Source: Erinaceus europaeus
Taxonomy: Eukaryota > Chordata > Mammalia > Eulipotyphla > Erinaceidae
Length of the DNA: 64,000 bases
Direction: 5' to 3'
Assembly: GCF_950295315.1 (NCBI RefSeq)
Contig: NC_080171.1
Location: 34,572,698-34,636,697 of the forward strand
Positions within the stretch are counted from its first letter, which is position 1. Every line of letters starts with the position of its first letter. The position numbers and the translations under genes are program-made. The notes beneath the pieces were generated by a model that worked only from the letters and a program-made list of their open reading frames with translations, was not told where the DNA came from and ran no database searches. Below, in pieces: positions 45,951 to 58,214 of this stretch.

Positions 45951-46254
45951 GATGCTGTGGACTGAATTCAGGGTTTAGACTCATATGAAGCATATAATCT
46001 ATTGTTCAATCAACTCCTTGACTTCATGTAACCTCACTTTTAACCAACTGTAAGTTAAAATCTATATAAAGATGACTATTCTGGAAAGCACTGTTCCCAA
46101 AGTAGACAAGTGACAAAAAAACAAGCATGACACACACCTTTTAACTTGATATCTATCCATAGCTCTTTTCACTACATTTAAGCTTCAAATATATATGACA
46201 CAAAAATCTTGCTTTACGCAATATACGTGTCTCCTTTCTCTTTTTCTTTCTTTT

Positions 46255-46486
46255 TTAATTGCCACTACTCCTGGTGGCCATTACTCTTTTTTTCCTTTCT
46301 TTTTTTATGAAACAAGACAGAGAATTAAGAGGGAAAGGGACTTAGAGCGGTAGAAAGAGTGAAACATGGAAACTTGCTTCACTACTTCCAAAGTCTCCCC
46401 CTGAAAGTGGGGAGCTGGAGCTTGAACCCTGGTCTTTGTGTCTACTAACATGTGGGCTCAACTGGGTGTGCCACCACCTGACCTCC
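46255..46486 (-). mobile_element. SINE-A
   Basis: Inverted: TGCCACTACTCCTGGTGGCC, GGGGAGCTGGAGCTTGAACCC, GTGCCACCACCTGACC. Confidence 0.86.
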
Positions 46487-48106
46487 TGAATGTTTTCTTT
46501 TACAACTGAAAACATGCTTACTCCATCTTTATAAAGTCCCATTACATGGAATTTGTTTATGATTAATATTCATTCCTTCCCTAATGTTGAGCTTATATAA
46601 AAGCTTCCAACTAAACATTTTTTTCTAGAAATAGTAATAGTTAGAATGACCCTGAGATAGTGTGGAAAAGCATCTTCTATTAAAACTGTACATCTTTGTA
46701 AATGTGACATACTCCTTTCCAGTAATTTCTAGTGTGATATATATCGTGAATTAAAATGAGTTTTAATGTTAATTTACTATTGAATTTATATTAAATGACT
46801 ACTGTGTTTCAGGTTATTACATAGACCTTCTAATAACAGCTTATATTGTTTTTCTTGGAGACTGGGGCATCAATTACTATGGTTCTATCTTCTTGATGTT
46901 TATTTAGAATGCTTACAATTTTTCACAGGCCCATATAGTTCCATCTAGTCAAATGCAATGAATTCCCATACAGTTCTGTGAAAGTTCAGTGCAAGAAATG
47001 TGTGTAGTGTACTTACATTATAAGAGAAATCACGTTTCCCAACAATTAAAAAAATGTTAAATGCATCGGTATACTTCTTTTAACGCAATATGTTTCTAAC
47101 CATTATTCACAGAGAGTTTTTGTTCTTTTGTATGTAACAATAAAATGCACTTGATTAGTTTAGTCTTTTTGAGTATAGCTAAAATTCCCTGGTTACTTTT
47201 TTATTTTTTGCTATTTCAAAGCTTTTGTGAAACTAATGTTTTTAACTTTAAAGGCAATTTAATTTTTAAATTTTTTGTATAAAGTAAACAGAGCATCCAG
47301 TAGTATGTCAAAATTGTACAGACATTGCCAATGAGGAAAAAAAACAAACAAAAACTGATGGCAATGCAGCCAAATCTGAATCTTTCCGAGAGGAAAACTA
47401 TAGCTATCGCTTAACATGTGCATTCTTCAGTTCATGTACATATATGAAACTGGAGGTACTAAAGAGATTTAGAGTGGTTGTAAATGACTATAGATGTCAA
47501 CAGAATAAAGTGTGAAGTTTGGTATTATTCTTGAATATGCCAATAACTTTTCAGGCTTGTCATTTTTCCAATAGTTTGGAACCTTCTAGCATAAATGAAT
47601 TAAATAGTATAAATATTTTATGGCTCTTGATAAATGAAAATATAGTAGGAGACATATAAATTGAATTGATTGGGCACTTAAATGTATTCTGGAAAATGTG
47701 ATGTCTGAGTTGAGTTCTGCAAATAAAGTAGGAATTGAATATGTTGAGGCAATGGAGGTAAGAATAAATATTCTAAGCAATTTGAAGAGCAGATGATGCA
47801 AGATAAGGTTAGTAGTTTAGCATAACTGGAATGAAGAAAATATATGTCTGAAGAGTGAGTGTATAGAAGTATGAGTCATTAAAGTGACTAGAAGCAAAAA
47901 AAAAAAAGCACAGTCTTAGAAACTTAACTACTGGTTGATTTTAATTCAGAAAGCACTGTGAGGTTTTCATGTGAAAACCTCATGAGATGGACATGTGAAC
48001 ACTTTCTTTTCTAAAAGATATTTTGGCAGCTGTGAAGAGTCAAAATTTGAGAAACTCAAGAAACCATTTAGAAAAACTACTGTTGACTGGCTAAAGAAGT
48101 TATCCC
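46487..48106. other. About 1.6 kb of unique-looking DNA
   Basis: Contains an 11-bp-arm palindrome at 47,959-47,982 and an A run at 47,898-47,909. No gene is supported. Confidence 0.45.
47959..47982. repeat. Short perfect inverted repeat
   Basis: Arms TGAGGTTTTCA and TGAAAACCTCA with a 2-nt spacer. Confidence 0.95.
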
Positions 48107-49318
48107 CGGGAGGGATGGGTCACAGTCCTTTGGTGGTGGGAATGGTGTTTATGTACACTCCTAGCAAAATGTAGACATATAAATCAGTAGTTAATTAATA
48201 TGAGAGGGGGAAAATCAATTGTATGTCTCAAAGTTTCTCAAAACACAAACTGAATCTTTTTAATATATAGACTGTGTATTTGATATGCGGACTCTCTCAA
48301 AAGCCTAGACCAAGTAGATTAGAAGCATCCAATAGCACAGCTATGTACAAGATACTGGATACTGTACAGCAAACCATAACAAAAGGACTTTTCAAAGTTA
48401 ACCCAATTACCAAATAATGTGATGATAACATTAACTATCGATTGTCTTTTTGAACCCTAAGACAGCAGGAACCTCACATCTCCATATAGAGCCCCTACTT
48501 CCCCAAGTCCTGGAACCCTTGGATAGGGCCCACTTTCCCGTATGCATCTCCCAATCCAAACCAAATAATATTGCATCCGCCGACCACAACCTAACCAACG
48601 CAACGATTGCCACCTCAACATGCTTCACCTCAGACTGTATCCAGAGACTTCACGTGTGGAATGACAACCCTTCAGCTTCATTACTCAGGTGAGACCTTTC
48701 CTTTTATAGTACACTCTAATTTCATCTCAGGTAGTTCACTTTCTAACAAAGTCCCATAACCTAGATATACACCAGTTTCTGTGAGAGAGAGCTTATGTTC
48801 ACACGTATCCATAAACTACTGCAAAATATATACCTGAAAGCAGAAGTACACTAGAGTTTGCAGTGAGTACCTCCCTAACACTTCCTCTCCACTATTCCAA
48901 GCTTTGGATCCATGATTGCTCAACAATTTGTTTGGCTTTGTATGTTAACTCTCTTTTCAATCACCAGGTTCCAGATGCCACCAGGATGCTGGCCAGGCTT
49001 CCCTGGATTGAAGACCCCACCAATATGTCCTGGAGCTCAGCTTCCCCAGAGACACACCCTACTAGGCAAAGAGAGAGCCAGACTGGGAGTATGGACCAAC
49101 CAGTCAATGCCCATGTTCAGCGGGGAAGCAATTACAGAAGCCAGACCTTCTACCTTCTGCAACCCTCAATGACCGTGGGTCCATGCTCCCAGAGGGCTAG
49201 AGAATGGGAAAGCTATCAGGGGAGGGGGTGGGATATGGAGATTGGGTGGTGGGGATTGTATGGAGTTATACCCCTCCTACCCTATGGTTTTGTTAATTAA
49301 TCCTTTCTTAAATAAAAA
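48107..49318 (+). mobile_element. L1 3' UTR, near-complete young copy
   Basis: Starts GGGAGGGATGGGTCACAGTCC and follows 17,506-18,735 base for base with scattered substitutions, ending CTTTCTTAAATAAAAAAAAA. The 5' truncation falls inside the 3' UTR, so no coding part is present. The 145-residue frame at 48,863-49,300 is the same non-coding frame as in the 18.3 kb copy. Confidence 0.95.
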
Positions 49319-49411
49319 AAAAATTTAAAAAACAAACAGATATTCTTCTCATTTCAGTCCTGTTTACCTTTTACATTTTCCTATTTTCTTCTGTTCTAGA
49401 GTATTCCTGGG

Positions 49412-49520
49412 TGGGGGTAGATAAGATAGAATAGTGGTTATGTCAGGAGACTCATCCCTGAGGCTCTGAAGTCCCTGGTTCAATACCTGGCACCACCATA
49501 AGCCCGAGATGATCTGGTAA
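49412..49520 (+). mobile_element. SINE-C followed by an A/G-rich tail
   Basis: Box A TAGAATAGTGG at 49,427-49,437, box B GGTTCAATACC at 49,477-49,487, CACCACCATAAGCCCGAGAT and an A tail expanding into AAAGAAAAG repeats to 49,580. Confidence 0.92.
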
Positions 49521-49584
49521 AAAAAAAAAAAAGAAAAAAGAAAAGAAAAAGAAAAAGAAAGGAAAGAAAAGAAAGAAAAAAATT

Positions 49585-51140
49585 CCCGAAGCTGGGAAAT
49601 ATACTACCATGCACTCATTCATTATTTCTTAAAGGCAAGATTTCTCAAAGAATGATTCATGAAAACTACCCAGACTGATTCTAGTTGTTTTGATCTCCAA
49701 TCCCACAAGAGAAGCAGCACTCTAAGAGTATTTGTATCTGCAAACAAGGATTTAAGAAGGGTTTGATATTATTACAAAAGAATGAATAGTATAGTATTGT
49801 AAATACTTGGTATTAAACAAAATGTTGGCTTGTTTGTTTGTTTGCTTTCTGCACTATCTAAATTTTGGTCCAATTACCTAATCTCTTGGAAAATCCAATC
49901 TAGGTGATGCCAAACAAAATTAAACGAAAAATAAAAAGCAAGCAAGCTAATAAACCTATTTAATGTCACAGAGTAATTAAGAGCATTGAGAGAGATTGTT
50001 GATGAAAGCAGTTTTACAACTCTGAAGTAATATACCTAAAGATCATTATCTTTCTTTTAGTTAATATGTACTATTTTGAGAGGGACTCTTCTATACTTTT
50101 ATTAATTGATTACTTAGGTGATGTTGGTTTACAAGACTGTTTTAGGGGTACGTTACCACTTCTCTTCAAAATATGTGTCTTTACATTTCATCCACAACTA
50201 AACATTTAGCAATTAATTTTAAATTGTTTAAGTGATTAATACTCAAAAAGCCTGACTCATTGACAGATTTAATATCTAAATGCATATGTAAATGGAGCAT
50301 GTTAATTACACATATATAAAATTATAGATTTTGGTTTTTATTATGGATGTAGTTGAAGAAAAGATATTGTATCATAATTCATGATTTGGTTCTCAACAAA
50401 TATTTATTGAATAGGAAAATGCATTTAGAATGGATTCATTTTATATTGTTAGCATAGAGCTACTCCTTTTTATTGTATTTTCTAAAAATTCCTCATAAGA
50501 ACAGAAAATATGAAAACTTTGTTAATACCTTATTGATGTAGCATCATACAAAAGTATTAATATGAGTGTGACAGCATATCAATAGTTATATGATAAATAC
50601 AGAGAAATTCTCCCTTGGAGTTCATTCAAAAGTTCACTTGAGCTTTATTCTTATAATTTAAAGGATCATTACTTTTCAATTCAATTATAATTTTATATCA
50701 GTGAATTGTGCATATGTCTGTCAATAACACTGTTTATTAATTCTCTTAAACAAACCCATAATATATTTAAGGAGATCAGGTCTATAATGACTGCATTCCC
50801 AGCAGAACAGTTGCTTTTTCCTTCCATGGTTGATGCGTGATGTAAATCCTTACTAAAATAATATTTAAGAGTCATTAAAATATGGTTTTGCATTAAGGAG
50901 TGAGTTTTTTTTTTATTTGGTTTATAGTGAACATTAAACATTAACTTGGCTTTGTTTAGAGTTGGATTTACCTGCCAGTGAACATTAAAAAAATTGTAAA
51001 ATTTGTTTCCAGTTCTCTCCCTTCTTCCTTCCCTCTGGCTTTCTCTTACTTCTTTTCACCCATCCACCCATTCTTCATACCTCTTATTAGCTACCATATG
51101 TATTCATTGTCTTTTTCATGTAACAATGTGCTTAGGTAAA
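49585..51140. other. No recognised feature
   Basis: AT-rich, about 1.6 kb. The minus frame at 50,693-50,941 has no motif. Confidence 0.45.
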
Positions 51141-51150
51141 AGAGACCTGC

Positions 51151-51297
51151 CATTATGAGGTCTCTCATAGAGGACCTAGGGGGGGTTGTATTGTTATGTG
51201 GAAAACTGGGAAATGTTATGCACGTACAAACTATTTTATTTACTGTCGACTGTAAAACATTAATCCCCCAATAAAAAATAAATTAAAAAAAAAGAAA
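51151..51297 (+). mobile_element. Short L1 3' end with TSD
   Basis: Ends GTCGACTGTAAAACATTAATC CCCCAATAAAAAATAAA plus A tail. AGACCTGC repeats at 51,143-51,150 and 51,298-51,305. This is a second L1 tail type (CCCAATAAA), also at 54.1-54.35 kb. Confidence 0.88.
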
Positions 51298-51305
51298 AGA
51301 CCTGC

Positions 51306-51800
51306 AGAAGGTACTCTTCTGGGGCAATATTCTTTTCCAGGAACATTAGTTAATACTTGGGGATGTTTTTTGCTTGTCAGTGTTGAGAAACTATTAATAC
51401 CATCTTCTGGCTAGCCTTAAGGATGCTGTTAAATATCTCATGGTAAAAAAGCAATGATCCTCTAAAATAAAGTATTATCTGTTCCAAAACTCCCAAGTAA
51501 TGCTAAGGAGTAACCTCGTTTTAATCATTTCTAGATTTACCAATACTCAGTATCAGCATCTTCTCAGCAATGTCCCTGCTATGTGTTTGATTCTTGTCTG
51601 ATTTCTTATGTGGAATTTAACATGATAATTACATAGTTTCCCTTCATATACAAAAATCACTAGAGTTTTTGTACTGCTGTTTGGAAGCTTCTGTTTCTTC
51701 CATGATTCTCTTAATTATCTTTAGCAAAGTACTGTTTTCTCTGTGTGTAATTATCATTGTTTATTAACCATACTACTATGGCAAATCTGTGTTTTAAACA
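51306..51800. other. No recognised feature
   Basis: Unassigned. Confidence 0.4.
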
Positions 51801-51809
51801 CAGGCAGGA

Positions 51810-51932
51810 TATTTTTTTAACCCAGAGCACTGTTCAGCTTTGGTTTAAGGTGGTGCCTGGCTTGAACCCAAGACCTTGGAGCCTCAGGCAAGAAAGTCTT
51901 TTTGTATAACCTTTATTCTATCTCCCTGGTCC
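51810..51932 (-). mobile_element. SINE-C with TSD
   Basis: Inverted: CAGAGCACTGTTCAGCTTTGG, GCTTGAACCCAAGACCTTGG, TATTCTATCTCCCTGGTCC-like head. CAGGCAGGA lies at 51,801-51,809 and 51,933-51,941. Confidence 0.9.
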
Positions 51933-51941
51933 CAGGCAGGA

Positions 51942-52384
51942 GATTTTATGCCTCTTGTCACTATGACTTTATTAGAGGAATGAGAGGTTTTGTTTGTACC
52001 CTGCACTGCTTGAGATATTTTGGATGGTGGCAGAGAGCACAAACTTGGAATTTATATCCTGAGTTTGAAAGCTGACAAATTTGTTGTATGACTCTAAGTC
52101 AGTTTATTAACTTATCAGTGAAATGAGAATTTTATATAGGATTGATACAAGTATTGAATAAGTCAGTACTGTACTTCACCTATAAAAATATATCCTTGAA
52201 TTGGATGCTCAGTATTGCATACCAGTAAGAAAAAAGAAACACTGTTAATAAGATTACTGTACACCACTATGGAGATGGTATATTCCAGCTTCAGAGGTTG
52301 TTTTGTAAAAAAAACAAAAAACAACATGCATGTTGTTATTTTCTTTCTTTCTTTCTTTCTTTTTCTTTTTTAAAATTTTTTATT
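51942..52384. other. Unique DNA ending in TTTC repeats
   Basis: (TTTC)n at about 52,340-52,362 abuts the following L1. No gene. Confidence 0.5.
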
Positions 52385-52840
52385 TAAGAAAAGATTAATT
52401 AACAAAACCTTAGTGTAGGAGGGGTAGAATTCCACACAATTCCCACCACCCAATCTCCATATCCCACCCCCTCCCCTGATAGCTTTCCCATTCTCTATCC
52501 TTCTGGGAGCATGGACCCAGGGTCATTGAGGGTTGCAGAAGGTAGAAGGTAGAAGGTAGAAGGTAGAAGGTCTGTAATTGCTTCCCCGCTGAACATGGGC
52601 ATTGACTGGTCGGTCCATACTCCCAGTCTGCCTCTCTCTTTCCCTAATAGGGTGGGTCTCTGGGGAAGCGGAGCTCCAGGACACATTGGTGGGGTCTTCA
52701 GTCTAGGGAAGCCTGGCCGGCATCCTGATGACATCTGGAACCTGGTGATTGAAAAGAGAGTTAACATACGAAGCCAAACAAATTGTTGAGCAATCATGGA
52801 CCCAAAGCTTGGAATAGTAGAGAGGAAGTGTTATTTCTTC
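52385..52840 (-). mobile_element. L1 3' UTR fragment with heptamer expansion
   Basis: Inverted young tail (TTCCCACCACCCAATCTCC ... CTGGAACCTGGTGATTG ... GTTGAGCAATCATGGACCC). GGTAGAA is repeated several times at about 52,540-52,572, where other copies have it once. Confidence 0.95.
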
Positions 52841-52849
52841 CTCCTCCTT

Positions 52850-52925
52850 CTTCTTTTTTGCCATGAGGGTTAGTTATCACTGGAACTTAGTGCCTGTATG
52901 ACAAATTCACCATTCTTTGTGGCTA
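52850..52925 (-). mobile_element. SINE-A 3' module fragment
   Basis: CATGAGGGTTAGTTATCACTGG and GACAAATTCACCATTCTTTG are a decayed inverted 3' module. Confidence 0.55.
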
Positions 52926-53095
52926 AAAATAAGTGTCATTTTAGAACCAACGAATTTACTATATTATGACTATTTATCAGCACTTAAATCAACACATGCT
53001 TAAGAAACATCAGTTTAGAAACAGGCAATGCTGTGCAAAAAGCACTCCAGAACTATAGCATTCTCAATATTCTTCATGTGAAGGCTTTATTTTTA

Positions 53096-53305
53096 AAAAT
53101 TTTTAATCTTTATTTATTTGATAGATATAGCCAGAAATTGAGAGGAAGGGGGAGAAGAAAGAGAAGGAGACAGAGAGACACCTGCAGCACTGCTTCACCA
53201 CTTGTGAAGCTTTTCCCCTGTAGGTGGGGGTCAGGGGCTCGAACCCAGTTCCTTATGCACTGTAACATGTGCACTCAACCAGGTGCTCCACCACCCGGCC
53301 CCCTA
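53096..53305 (-). mobile_element. SINE-B with 15-bp TSD
   Basis: Inverted: ATTGAGAGGAAGGGGGAG, CACCTGCAGCACTGCTTCACC, GGGCTCGAACCCAGTTCC, CCACCACCCGGCCCCC. Perfect AAGGCTTTATTTTTA at 53,081-53,095 and 53,306-53,320. Confidence 0.96.
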
Positions 53306-53327
53306 AAGGCTTTATTTTTAATTCCTT

Positions 53328-53705
53328 TATTGAAAGATTGTTTTTTTTTTCATTTACCATTTTATGGAGGGGGGGTTAATAGTTTACAGTACAATTGTTG
53401 ACACATGGGCAAAGTTTCTCATCTTCCTATGATAAGTGTGTGCAAAGTATTCTCATCCCCAACTTTCCTTCTTCAACATCATGTACCAGGACCCCAACAC
53501 TTCTTAACCCTACTCTCTGTCCTCCTTCTACCAGAATCCTTTCTTTGGGTGCAATATGCCAAACCCAGTCCAAGTTTCACCTTGCATTTTGCCTTTTTGT
53601 TCTTTTTGATTAAATTCTAACTGTGAATATTTTATCTTCATATTGGGTAGAACTTGAAGGAAGCATGTTAAGTGAGATAAGCCAAAAAGAAAAGGATGAC
53701 TACTG
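53328..53705 (-). mobile_element. L1 3' UTR and end of ORF2
   Basis: Inverted: GGTTAATAGTTTACAGTAC, CATCATGTACCAGGACCCC, AACCCAGTCCAAGTTTCACC. The last part (AACTTGAAGGAAGCATGTTA AGTGAGATAAGCC) reads in plus orientation as the ORF2 end, so the 5' piece appears inverted. Confidence 0.78.
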
Positions 53706-53960
53706 ACAGTATTTCTATTCATACTTGAATTAAAGGGCCATCCGTTATTTGAACAAGATTGTTGGTTAGGCTTCTATGTAAAGGAATAGTTGAAAGTAAG
53801 TGACAAATGGACTTAGGGAGTTGAATGAGTTAAAAATGAGTTGAATGAGTTGAAAATTTTTGGTCTTAAATGTGCTCTATTTCTCTTTCTGATTTGGCTT
53901 AGTTTTGTGACATGTGTTGTACTTTAGTATACTGAGATTTTATTTAAATGTTTTCTAAGA

Positions 53961-54085
53961 TGGAGGTAGATAGTATAATGGTTATGCAAAGAGACTCTCA
54001 GTCCAGAGGCTTCAGAGTTTCAGGTTTAATCCCCTGCACCATAAGCTAGAGCTGAGCAGTGCTCCGGTAAAAATAAAAATTTTAA
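53961..54085 (+). mobile_element. SINE-C
   Basis: GGTAGATAGTATAATGGTTATGC, GGTTTAATCCCC box B, GAGCTGAGCAGTGCTCCGG. Together with the next element it is flanked by ATG(T/C)TTTCTAAG at 53,948-53,959 and 54,345-54,356. Confidence 0.88.
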
Positions 54086-54117
54086 AAAAGGAATTGTCAT
54101 TTAAAATTTTAGTTGAA

Positions 54118-54344
54118 AAATAAGAAAACACAAAGCAGAACTTGTACTGGGTTTGTTGTACTGCACCAAAATAAAAGACTTTGGGATAAGGGGAGGGTTC
54201 AGGTTTTGGAACATGATGGCAAAGGAGAACCTAGAGGGGGTTGAACTGTTCTGCGGAAAACTGGGAGATGTTACACATGTACAAACTACTATATTTTACT
54301 GTTAATTAAACCATTAACCTCCCAATAAAAATAAGAATAAATAA
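54118..54344 (+). mobile_element. L1 3' end (CCCAATAAA type)
   Basis: TACTGCACCAAAATAAAAGAC, GGAAAACTGGGAGATGTTAC, CATTAACCTCCCAATAAAA. Same tail as 51,151-51,297. Confidence 0.9.
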
Positions 54345-54356
54345 ATGCTTTCTAAG

Positions 54357-55849
54357 GTAACATTTGAGAGTTACTAGATATGGTTTTCTAATAAGTGAGT
54401 TTCTTAGGTTTGGCTTATAGTAACTGTTGAGTATTAACTTATCTCAGAGTTGTAATTGACTTTCCTGTGTTACAAGAAATCACTCTCATAAGTTTTTATA
54501 CCATTGTCTGTAGCCATCTGTCAATATCCCTTTATGCTTTTAGTTTTTCTATGTGCCTTCTTTTTTAATGCAAACACCTAGATGTCCTTCTTTTTCTCTC
54601 CTACATCTCATTTTGACTCAACTGATGAAATGAAGAAAAGAGCAATGTGACTTCTACCTCACTCCCAGTTTTGCCTGTAGAGCCCTAGAAGCTTTGCCAG
54701 AAATGATGATCATGGTGCATATACCATTAGGTATACTTTGTTCTCCTTTTACCTATGAGAGCTGAGACTAATGTCCATAGCTATACATGTCTCAGCAGAT
54801 ATTTTATTTGACAGATTGAAGCTCTTTTCCTACAATGGGTCATATCAGAGGCATAAATGGCAGATTGTTAGTTGCCAAGTGGCTTACTGAACCAAGTATA
54901 CCATCAAATATAATACATGTGTATAGCTGATAGGTTCAATGTTTTCTGCAATGTTTCCATTTCAGACACATGGTAGTATCTAATAATAATAGTGAGAAAA
55001 TAAATGGATACTCAAAATAGAAGGAAAGATTATACTGTGCTAGCTAATTAAAGTTTGCAAAAAGAACTCATGAGTTTTACATCCTAATTTATACCACTCC
55101 TTGAAAGGACACTTATTTTAATACTTTCTGATCCTGACTTTTATTTAGGCAGATGGTTGGAAAATTATGATAATATATTAACAACAGATGCACACTTTTC
55201 CTTGGGCTTCACAGTGGGGAGGTTTCTGTCTCAAAAAATTATTAATGAAATTTAAAGTCTTTCACTTCCAGGTCATTGATTTGAAAAATTCTGCCTTTGT
55301 TGCATCAAAATACCATTGCTATATATATGTATAATTCTTGTGAACTTAGTTCCAGATATCACATTGTATACTAATAAACAGTAAGTATAAGCACACAGGA
55401 GGAAATTTCTTTTTAAAAGGTACCACAGTGATGGTATTAAGTCATTTTTAGACAGATGCAGTATAGTTTTGACTGAAACTAAATTCTATGGGAGTGTCAG
55501 CATCTTTCAAAAACTTTTTTTTAGTACAGAGAAAAATAGATACCTTAGATAATTATTTCTCCAACAGGTAAATTTGCTTTAAAGTATATTTTCAGATATT
55601 AATGCTTAGTAACACCTTCAGTGGAAAGAAATGATAATGTAAAATAGAAAAGAACTTAATGCATGGGGTGTGTTTTTAAGTACTAAAATGTTAACTGTCT
55701 AGAAATTATTAGTAATAGAAGATTTGAGAAATTGGGAAAATAGTAATGCAAAGTTCTTTTTCAAGATTATCGAAAGTTACTTGTGAAAGTACATCTTCCT
55801 CACTGGAGGGAAGTTAATTTGTTCCCAATATTTCCTAAATATATATTTT
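54357..55849. other. No recognised feature
   Basis: About 1.5 kb of AT-rich unique-looking DNA without supported frames. Confidence 0.45.
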
Positions 55850-55986
55850 ATTTTTCATAAAAACATTTATTAGAGAGATAGGAAGATAGAAAGAGAACCA
55901 TAGCATAACTGGCGCATGTATTGCTAGGATCAAAATCAGGATTTCATGCTTGAGAGTCCAGTGCTTTATATACCACCTCCTGGACA
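55850..55986 (-). mobile_element. SINE-C variant
   Basis: Inverted: GCATGTATTGCTAGGATC, CATGCTTGAGAGTCCAGTGC, ATACCACCTCCTGG. Closest to 35,615-35,768. Confidence 0.82.
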
Positions 55987-56104
55987 ACCTGTATATTTTA
56001 TATTGAGAAATAAGAAAATTACCTTTTTTAATGTTAGACATATACATGTATACACTCCCCTGACCCTAATTCCTGACTGCTCATCTGTTTTATACTGTTA
56101 CAGT

Positions 56105-56975
56105 TTTTTTTTTAATCTCTTGGTATTTGAACATTTTATTTATTTATTTATTTATTCATTACTAGAAGAACTAATGGTTTACAGTCCCCAGTAAATATAG
56201 TAGTTGGTATGTATGTAACATTTATTGGTTTTCTGCATAACACTAGGTCTTCCTCCACCATCATACACCAGGACCTGAAAGTCCCCACCACCACTTGTTC
56301 TTAACTTTTGTGCAATGCACCAAATCCAGTCCAAATTCTACTTTGTATTTCCCCCTCTAGTCTTATTTTTTATCTTTTGTCTATGAATGGGATCATCCCA
56401 TATTCATATTTCTTTTTCTGGCTTATCTCACTTAAAATATTTTCTTTAAGCTCTGACTAAGATGGGGCAAAGAAGGTGAATTTTCCATTTTTAATAACTA
56501 AATAGTATCTCTATATATATGTATACATATACATATATATATATATCACACTTAACTCAGCTACTCGTCTTGTTGTTGGACACCTGGGTTGCTTCCAGGT
56601 TCTGACTATTGCAAATTACACTGCTATGAAAATAGGTATACACAAATTTTTTTGGATGGTTGTGTTTGGTTCCTTAGGATATATCCCCAGGAAGATAATT
56701 GATGGTAGGGCCATTTCTATTCTTGTGAGAGTTCTCCACACTGTTCTCCACAGGTGTTGGACCAATTTGCATTCCTATCAGCAGAGCATAAATGTTCCTT
56801 TGCCCTCACAACCTCTCTAGCATATGTTGTTGCCATTGTTTCTGATGTATGACATTCTCACAGGGGTGAAGTGTTGTCTTTATTTGCATTTCTCTGACAG
56901 CCAATGACTTGGAGCATTTTTTTTCCCCACATTTGTTGGCCTTTTGTATATCTTCTCTGGTGAATACTGTTATAG
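56105..56975 (-). mobile_element. L1 ORF2 C-terminus and 3' UTR
   Basis: The minus strand runs from GCTCCAAGTCATTGGCTGTC (near 56,910) through the ORF2 C-terminal region (ACCTGGAAGCAACCCAGGTG near 56,590) to the 3' UTR and a (TTTA)n tail at 56,135-56,155. Frames are broken by stops and an AT repeat at 56,510-56,547. Confidence 0.9.
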
Positions 56976-57113
56976 TTTTTTTTTTTTACACCTCTATGTG
57001 AATACCTTATAAATAGAATCAAATAGCACTTAGTATTTTCAGAATGGCCTCTTCATTTCTCTATAATAACTTTGAAATCTATCCAAGTTGTTTTATCAAA
57101 TCTGTTACTTTTT

Positions 57114-57380
57114 TATGTATTTTTTTATTGCCACCAATATTTATTGCTGGGACTCTGTGCTAGTGCTATGAATCCACTGCTGCTGCTAGTCTTATTTCCT
57201 TTTTCTTTTTCTTATTTTCTCTTTTCTTGTAGGGTATAGAGAAATTGAGAGGGGATGGGGAAATAAGGTAGGAGAAAGGAAGACATATTTAGCCTTGCTT
57301 TAGGTGGGAACTTGGGCTTGAACTCAGATATTTGTGCACGGTAATGTGTGCACTTAGCCAGGTGTGCCACCACTCAAACC
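57114..57380 (-). mobile_element. SINE-A with 12-bp TSD
   Basis: Inverted: TATGAATCCACTGCTGCTGC, GAGAAATTGAGAGGGGATGG, GTGTGCCACCACTCAAACC. CTGTTACTTTTT at 57,102-57,113 and 57,381-57,392. Confidence 0.92.
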
Positions 57381-57816
57381 CTGTTACTTTTTCTTGCTGA
57401 GAAATTTTGATAGCATGCACATATACCAGTTATTTGTCCATTTATTAATATGAAGAACATTTGGATTAGTTCTAACTTTGGGGGCAGTTATAAGATAATG
57501 CTGTTTCATGCATTCATGAAATCAGTTTTAAGTCCTCTAGGGTAGATATCTAGGAGTAAAATAGGTGTGTTAGATGATGGGTATACATGTTTCTGTGCTT
57601 TATTATGTAAATAAATAATGGTTTATAAAAGAGTTGTTCCATGTGGGTCCATTTTCTAATCCATGTATGATAGGTGTCTGCACACTAATCCCTCTTTGGG
57701 TTCCCATTGCCCTCTTACTTCCTCCTCCTGTATATCCTTGACCATCCTACAACAGACCATTTTATTCTTAGTGATTGATATATTTTTAACTTTACCAAAA
57801 AAAGACATTACTCTAT

Positions 57817-57878
57817 TATTGTGCCATTATTAATTTGAATGTAGTTTTATTTATTGTGCCATTATTAATTTGTATGTA
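57817..57878. repeat. 27-bp direct repeat, spaced 35 bp
   Basis: TATTGTGCCATTATTAATTT-G occurs at 57,817 and 57,852 with one difference. Confidence 0.9.
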
Positions 57879-58214
57879 TCAGTTGCTCTGTTTCCTTGTC
57901 AACACTAGGTATTGTGGGGAATATCCATTAGATATCTTTGGATAGAGACAGCAATATTACATCATTGTTTGTAATTTCAGTTTTCCTGGTGGTCAATATT
58001 TATTGGACACTTTTACAGATGCTTATTTGCCCTCTTACATTTCCTTTGGGGAATTATACCTATAAGTCTTATGTGCAATTCACCTGGGGCATTTGTTTCT
58101 TACTGTTGAGTTTTGAAATTCAGAAGGCAAATGGTTTGCAATTGAATTTTTCCAGTTTGTAGCTTCTCTTTGCATTCCCTTAGTAATAATTGTCACAGCA
58201 TAAAGGTTTTTATT

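Noticed and set aside
45571..45993. 140-residue minus-strand frame rich in Ser-Leu
   Set aside because: Translation of GA/TC microsatellites and a decayed SINE.
48084..48105. CTGTTGACTGGCTA-AAGAAG, resembling the LINE-X 3' end
   Set aside because: Fourteen identical bases plus a similar AAGAAG are suggestive, but the flanking bases do not match and there is no TAG/GAA end. Treated as chance or an unrecognisable remnant.
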